Source of the DNA: Fibrobacter succinogenes
Lineage (GTDB): Bacteria > Fibrobacterota > Fibrobacteria > Fibrobacterales > Fibrobacteraceae
Length of the DNA: 64,000 bases
Direction of reading: 5' to 3'
Assembly (NCBI GenBank): GCA_902791475.1
Contig: CADAWC010000017.1
Span: forward strand, 1-64,000
This document shows positions 59,910 to 64,000 of the stretch, piece after piece (positions within the stretch are counted from its first letter, which is position 1; every line of letters begins with the position of its first letter). The notes under the pieces were generated by a model. It saw only the letters and a program-made list of their open reading frames with translations. It ran no database searches and was not told where the DNA came from. The translations under genes and the position numbers were made by a program.

Positions 59910-61100
59910 TTAACCCTTCGGATTCTTGGCATCGGAATTCTTGGCGTCATAATCGGCGAGAGTCTTGAAGCCGTCTTTCAAGAGAGCTTCTTCAAGTTCC
60001 TTGCGCATCGCATGGGCAGCCATCCAGCGGAATGCCACCACAGAATAGCACTGCACCGCATCGACACCGAGCTTGATGAGGTCATAAATTTTGTAGCCGT
60101 GGTCAATGCCACCACAAGCAATCACGCTCATCTGCGGGTAATGTTCACGGATAAACTTGACATTTTTGACCGTATTCTCGTAAAGAGGGCGACCAGACAT
60201 GCCACCGCGATCGCCGTCTGCACGGAGCGGAGTCAAATCGTCGTACTTCACGTGGACCGGGAGATCCGTCACCTTCTTTGTCGGGTACGTGTTCCCGATG
60301 ACAACGCCGTTTACACCCACCTTCACCAGCATATCCATAATCGTCGCCGTATGGTTTTCGGGCATATCCGGGCTGAGTTTTGCATAAATGGCTTTGCGGA
60401 CCGGCTGTTTATTGCGATAGTCCGTGATAGCGGTAAAGATTTTGTTGACAAGCGTCATGTCCAAATCGAGGCGGTTCTCCCCCGTATTCGGGCAGCTCAG
60501 GTTGATTTCAACGTAATCAGCCACGCGGTAAGCGATAGAGAAACTTTCGACGATGTCCTTGAGTTTTTCATTTTCATCAGTAAGGCCCGGCGTTTCGGCA
60601 ACAGAAATGCCCACGCACATGCCGGCCCTGTGAGCAGCTGTAATTTGGGCATCTACACGACGGGTTACCGCATCGACGCCATCGTTATTGAGGCCCATGC
60701 TGTTGTGGATTGCACGGTCATTCTCAATAAAGCCGATACGCGGTCTGTGCGTGTTTCCTTCGCGCACATGGCGAGTCGCAGTCCCGACAGAAATGCCGCC
60801 AAAGCCCATGTTGGCAAAATCGCAAATGCGTTTCGCCGTCTTGTTTGCACCAGCCGCGAGCATTATCGGGCAACCAAAATGGAGCGGACTACTACCATCC
60901 GCAAATGTTACCACGCGATTCAGAGTCTTGCTCAAGTCCGGGCGACCACCCATGAACGGGATAATCGGAGCAAAGCGAGCCACATGCTTCAGGGAATCAT
61001 GGCGAAATTCCGGATTGTTGTGGAAAATGCGACGAATCAGAGCCAAAATGCGGTCGCTCATGCGCATATAGTATTCGTGGTTGATGCAATTATTACTCAT
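59910..61100 (-). CDS. pyrD: Dihydroorotate dehydrogenase family protein
   Basis: A 396-residue FMN TIM-barrel enzyme that oxidises dihydroorotate to orotate. It shows 'MLAAGANKTA', 'NSMGLNNDGVDAV', 'YVEINLSCPNTGE', 'GNTYPTKK', 'GGMSGRPLYENTVKNVKFI' and 'ACGGIDHGYKIYDLIKLGVDAVQCYS' in parts. The layout is closest to class 2 (quinone-linked) enzymes, but with an unusual N-terminal region. No Shine-Dalgarno sequence; TATTTTAC lies 5 nt before the ATG. Confidence 0.85.
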   Translation of the reverse strand: MSNNCINHEYYMRMSDRILALIRRIFHNNPEFRHDSLKHVARFAPIIPFMGGRPDLSKTLNRVVTFADGSSPLHFGCPIMLAAGANKTAKRICDFANMGFGGISVGTATRHVREGNTHRPRIGFIENDRAIHNSMGLNNDGVDAVTRRVDAQITAAHRAGMCVGISVAETPGLTDENEKLKDIVESFSIAYRVADYVEINLSCPNTGENRLDLDMTLVNKIFTAITDYRNKQPVRKAIYAKLSPDMPENHTATIMDMLVKVGVNGVVIGNTYPTKKVTDLPVHVKYDDLTPLRADGDRGGMSGRPLYENTVKNVKFIREHYPQMSVIACGGIDHGYKIYDLIKLGVDAVQCYSVVAFRWMAAHAMRKELEEALLKDGFKTLADYDAKNSDAKNPKG

Positions 61101-61110
61101 GTGTAGTAAA

Positions 61111-61145
61111 ATAGAAAAAAAAGACTCCCCTGACGAGGAGCCTTT
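61111..61145 (-). terminator. Intrinsic terminator of the Rpn-family gene
   Basis: AAAGACTCC and GGAGCCTTT (one G-U) around an 8-nt loop, with a T run on the minus strand. Confidence 0.75.
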
Positions 61146-61179
61146 AAGCTATAGACTTAATAAGGCTATCTAAACATCG

Positions 61180-62151
61180 CTACTTGAGAGCAAGCATCGT
61201 AGCAATATTTTCTTCAGAAACACCAATTGAACGAAGATAATCCGCCCTCTTGGCATCTAGAGCCTCAATCCTTTCACGTTCCTTTTTGACACCTTCATTA
61301 AAAAAGTGTTCACCAAAGGATTCGTAGCCCTTGTTTTTCAAAGCCTCTGGACTATCCATCTTGATTACCTCGCTTTTGTAAGGCCACTTCCAGAAAAAAT
61401 ACGAAAGCGACTGTTTGATAAAATCCCTACCTTTGTCGGTGTTCTGCAGCCGGAGCAAGTGCGCAGCCGCCTCACGAAAGGATATGGAAAACTTTTCTAC
61501 ATCAAAAATATACTTCATCGCAGTCAGGGCGACAAGTGTGAACGGCGAGAATTCTTTCAGTTCAGCATCATCAATGGCATGTCCAACATCTAAAAATACA
61601 GCCTTGAAAGGATAGCCGATATCATGATAGAACTTGGGATATTCAGCATAATGAGTTTTCGCCAAAGGATTCCATTCATCTTCACCATTATAGACAATGA
61701 AAGCAACCACAGGAACATCCTTCTTGCGTTCCAAGAACAAATGATGATAATATTCAGAAATTTGAAGAAGCACCTTATCCTTACTTGTAGACTTATGCTC
61801 TGCAATAATCCCCACATAGAGTCCCGTAACCCCACCATCCTTAAGATTGACCTCAAAAACTAGGTCTGCAGAGCCCGTATGTTTGTCGCTTGAAAAGTTT
61901 TCAGGAGTCCCACGAAGGGTCTTGAGATCTATGGTGTCCAGGAACTCTCTAAGCGAAGCGTTTCGCCGCGAAAAAAGCTTCAGCAGTTCAGCCATTCGCT
62001 CAGGATCCGCAAAAGCAAATCTAAAGTACCTATCATGAATAAAATCGTTATGTTCATCAACAGAATCCACAATTGCATTGAATTCGTGGGCAATGTCACG
62101 TGTCACAGAATCTGGAATTTCATTTTCAACCTGTTCATTTTCCAATGTCAT
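61180..62151 (-). CDS. Rpn family (YhgA-like) recombination-promoting nuclease / putative transposase
   Basis: A 323-residue PD-(D/E)xK protein of the 'Transposase_31' family. It has 'HDRYFRFAFADPERMAELL', 'SADLVFEV' and 'GIIAEHKSTSKDKVLLQISEYY', which supply the catalytic D...E-x-K residues. The C-terminus has a charged helix and 'RSIGVSEENIATMLAL', as in Rpn proteins. Rpn nucleases promote RecA-independent recombination and can be mobile or defence-linked. It stands alone with its own terminator and an AAAGGA site. Confidence 0.85.
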   Translation of the reverse strand: MTLENEQVENEIPDSVTRDIAHEFNAIVDSVDEHNDFIHDRYFRFAFADPERMAELLKLFSRRNASLREFLDTIDLKTLRGTPENFSSDKHTGSADLVFEVNLKDGGVTGLYVGIIAEHKSTSKDKVLLQISEYYHHLFLERKKDVPVVAFIVYNGEDEWNPLAKTHYAEYPKFYHDIGYPFKAVFLDVGHAIDDAELKEFSPFTLVALTAMKYIFDVEKFSISFREAAAHLLRLQNTDKGRDFIKQSLSYFFWKWPYKSEVIKMDSPEALKNKGYESFGEHFFNEGVKKERERIEALDAKRADYLRSIGVSEENIATMLALK

Positions 62152-62354
62152 AGCATGTCCTTTTTTACGGTCGAGAACATCTCAAACCGCTTTATTAACA
62201 CGCTTTTTTCGCAATTTTATTCCAGGTTTATTTCGTAAAATCTTTTAAACAATACAAGAAATTATTTAAAGGCAGTATCTGTAGAAAGCCAACAAACCAC
62301 CTATTGCCATGATACGAAAAATTTTATAATTCTTACTAGACAAGAGAGTAAATT

Positions 62355-63728
62355 ATGCAAAACAAAATCAAGAAAGATATTCACGAAAACATGCCTCGCT
62401 ATATCGACATGCTTTCAAGCCTGGTAGCCATCCCCTCCATCAGTTTTGACAATTTTGACCAGAAGTACGTTTTGGACAGCGCGAACGCCGTCAAGGCGAT
62501 GTTTCAAAAAGCGGGACTCACGAACATCCAGTTTTTGATGCCGCCCAGCGGACGCCCGAGCGTTTATGCCGAAAGCCTTACAAGCCCGGACAAGCCGACC
62601 ATCCTTTTGTACGCCCATCACGACGTGCAGCCACCGATGCGAGAAGCTTTGTGGGACACGCCGCCGTTTAAGGCCACGCAGAAAGGCGACCGTCTCTTTG
62701 GACGCGGCACCGCAGACGACAAGGCGGGCATCATCACGCACCTTGCCGCTTTGGAACAGGTCCGCCGAGAACTTGGCGACAAAGGCCCGAACCTAAAGTT
62801 CATTATCGAAGGCGAAGAAGAATCTGGGAGCGCAGGCTTCGAAAGGATTCTCACGGAACATGCAGAACTCTTGAAGAGCGACGCCGTCATTATTGCAGAC
62901 CTCGGGAACTTCGCCAAGGGAACACCATCTATCACGACGACGCTCCGCGGCATGAGCGCCATCAACGTCACCCTCCGCGCGACAAAGGCCCCGCTCCATT
63001 CCGGCTCATGGTCCGGCCCGATTCCCGACCCCGCCCAGGCGCTTTGCCGCATGATTGCAAGCCTCACGGACAAGGACGGCAAGATTCTCATCCCGCATTA
63101 CGAAGATGACATTATCCCGCCGACAAAGGAAGAGCTCGAATCTTACAAGTCGCTCGGCATGACCGAAGAAATTTTCCGCAACGATGGCGGCGTTCTTGAA
63201 CAAGTCAAGTTGAACGTGCCCGAAGAAGAAATTCTGCTATCACTGTGGCGCCGCCCGAGCATCATCGTAAGCACGATTGAGTCCGGCTCCCGCGTAAACG
63301 CCGGTAACGTGCTGCAAGACAGCGCCTATGCCCGAATCGGCATCCGCCTTGCTCCCGGCATGGACGCCGTGAAATGCACCGACATGCTCGCCGACTTCCT
63401 CAAGGCCCAAGTTCCGAACAACATGGAAATCACCATCGACAAGGAAGACGGCGCAAATCCGTTCACAACCGACACAAACCACCCGTTTTTCAAGAAGATG
63501 AGTGAAGCCATGGCGGATGCTTACGCCTCCCCCACCAAGTTCATCGGTTGCGGTGCAAGCATCCCAGGCGCAGAACTTTTCCGCAACACGCTCGGCAACG
63601 TCCCAATTTTGCTCACGGGCCTCGAAGACCCGGAATGTAACGCCCACGGCGAAAACGAAAGCCTTTACCTACCCGATTTCGAAAGCGGAATCGTTGCAGA
63701 AGCGCTTTTCTTTGCATCCATTTCGTAA
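62355..63728 (+). CDS. M20 family metallopeptidase (dipeptidase)
   Basis: A 457-residue zinc hydrolase of the ArgE/DapE/CPG2 group. 'LLYAHHDVQPP' (His88, Asp90), 'GRGTADDKAG' (Asp121) and 'IEGEEESGS' give the metal and catalytic residues. A dimerisation domain is inserted at about residues 200-330. The sequence is closest in style to bacterial M20 dipeptidases that hydrolyse short peptides. Its stop is 9 bp before the sirtuin start, so the two may be co-transcribed. Confidence 0.9.
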   Translation: MQNKIKKDIHENMPRYIDMLSSLVAIPSISFDNFDQKYVLDSANAVKAMFQKAGLTNIQFLMPPSGRPSVYAESLTSPDKPTILLYAHHDVQPPMREALWDTPPFKATQKGDRLFGRGTADDKAGIITHLAALEQVRRELGDKGPNLKFIIEGEEESGSAGFERILTEHAELLKSDAVIIADLGNFAKGTPSITTTLRGMSAINVTLRATKAPLHSGSWSGPIPDPAQALCRMIASLTDKDGKILIPHYEDDIIPPTKEELESYKSLGMTEEIFRNDGGVLEQVKLNVPEEEILLSLWRRPSIIVSTIESGSRVNAGNVLQDSAYARIGIRLAPGMDAVKCTDMLADFLKAQVPNNMEITIDKEDGANPFTTDTNHPFFKKMSEAMADAYASPTKFIGCGASIPGAELFRNTLGNVPILLTGLEDPECNAHGENESLYLPDFESGIVAEALFFASIS

Positions 63729-63737
63729 GGAGGAACT

Positions 63738-64000
63738 ATGAAACGTAAAAGACTCGTCGTACTGACAGGCGCTGGAATCAGCGCGGAATCTGGCCTCCGC
63801 ACATTCCGCGGAAATGATGGCATGTGGGAACACGAAAACATCGAAGACGTCTGCACACCGGACGCCCTCCGTCGTGACCCGAAGCGCGTCAAGGACTTTT
63901 ACAACTTTTTGCGAAAGGGACTCCCCGAGCATGCCCCGAATGCGGCGCACATCGCGCTTGCCAAGCTCGAAGAGCGCCTCGGCGACGAATTCTTGCTCGT
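63738..64000 (+). CDS. Sir2-family NAD-dependent deacylase, N-terminal part
   Basis: The first 87 codons are present; the gene runs off the right edge. GAGISAESGLRTFRG (residues 11-25) is the sirtuin NAD-binding motif. Sirtuins remove acetyl or succinyl groups from lysines with NAD. A GGAGG site lies just before the ATG. The zinc module and catalytic His are beyond the window. Confidence 0.92.
   Translation, partial: MKRKRLVVLTGAGISAESGLRTFRGNDGMWEHENIEDVCTPDALRRDPKRVKDFYNFLRKGLPEHAPNAAHIALAKLEERLGDEFLL

Noticed and set aside
61180..62151. Rpn-family gene as a complete insertion sequence
   Set aside because: No terminal inverted repeats or target duplication were seen around it.

Overview
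The window looks like chromosomal DNA of a Fibrobacter-type bacterium (Fibrobacterota, FCB group). This is inferred, not searched. The pointers are poly-Ser linkers behind lipoprotein signal peptides, lipoproteins ending in a sulfatase-modifying-factor-like domain with a 'GFRCC' tail, an outer-membrane OmpA/porin pair, and gaps filled with REP-like and word-like repeats. Both strands are densely coded and most genes are housekeeping. No CRISPR array, prophage or complete insertion sequence is visible.

Layout. 1-74: 5' end of a probable glutamate dehydrogenase, preceded by two identical 16-bp palindromes. 498-6077 (minus): a lipid operon of acyl carrier protein, a ketosynthase fused to a catalytically dead ketosynthase (chain-length-factor-like), ketoreductase, dehydratase, PlsC-type acyltransferase and patatin. 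FabD and a biotin-dependent carboxyltransferase diverge from it (6309-8720). 8985-13162: SuhB-type phosphatase, a large lipoprotein, ribosomal proteins L27 and L21. 13695-15437: an AT-rich, degenerate subtilisin-like secreted protein. 15880-20511: GH2 glycosidase, ProA, HisI. 20692-26335: an accessory stretch of small membrane proteins, NERD and GLUG proteins, lipoproteins, and a small basic protein whose reading frame runs through a terminator. 26372-33544: TilS (swollen by three in-frame repeat insertions), FtsH, FolP, CdaA, a SUMF1-like membrane protein and a small lipoprotein.

33645-42462: polar amino-acid ABC transporter, CAP-domain lipoprotein, YbiT-like ABC-F protein, DUF5662 protein, CvfB-like S1 protein, OmpA-family protein and a porin-like barrel. 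42789-42861: tRNA-Glu(CTC) with a near-consensus promoter and serial hairpins. 43041-49789: PpiD-like chaperone, NadB, Ser/Thr kinase, CvpA and an MTA/SAH-deaminase-like amidohydrolase. 49845-57041: Mur ligase with a relic of a second copy, RluD-type pseudouridine synthase, LspA, squalene synthase family protein, DnaA. 57060-64000: ClC channel, PDZ-TlpA protein, PyrD, Rpn-family nuclease, M20 peptidase and the start of a sirtuin.

Three observations stand out. tilS carries about 209 codons of intergenic-type repeat DNA in frame, at three loop positions. A 79-codon basic protein resembling ArfA has a perfect 12-bp terminator hairpin inside its coding region, so its mRNA should end without a stop codon, as in tmRNA-controlled ribosome-rescue factors. 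Several genes have a Bacteroidota-like TAnnTTTG element 4-6 nt before the ATG and no Shine-Dalgarno sequence, suggesting leaderless transcripts.
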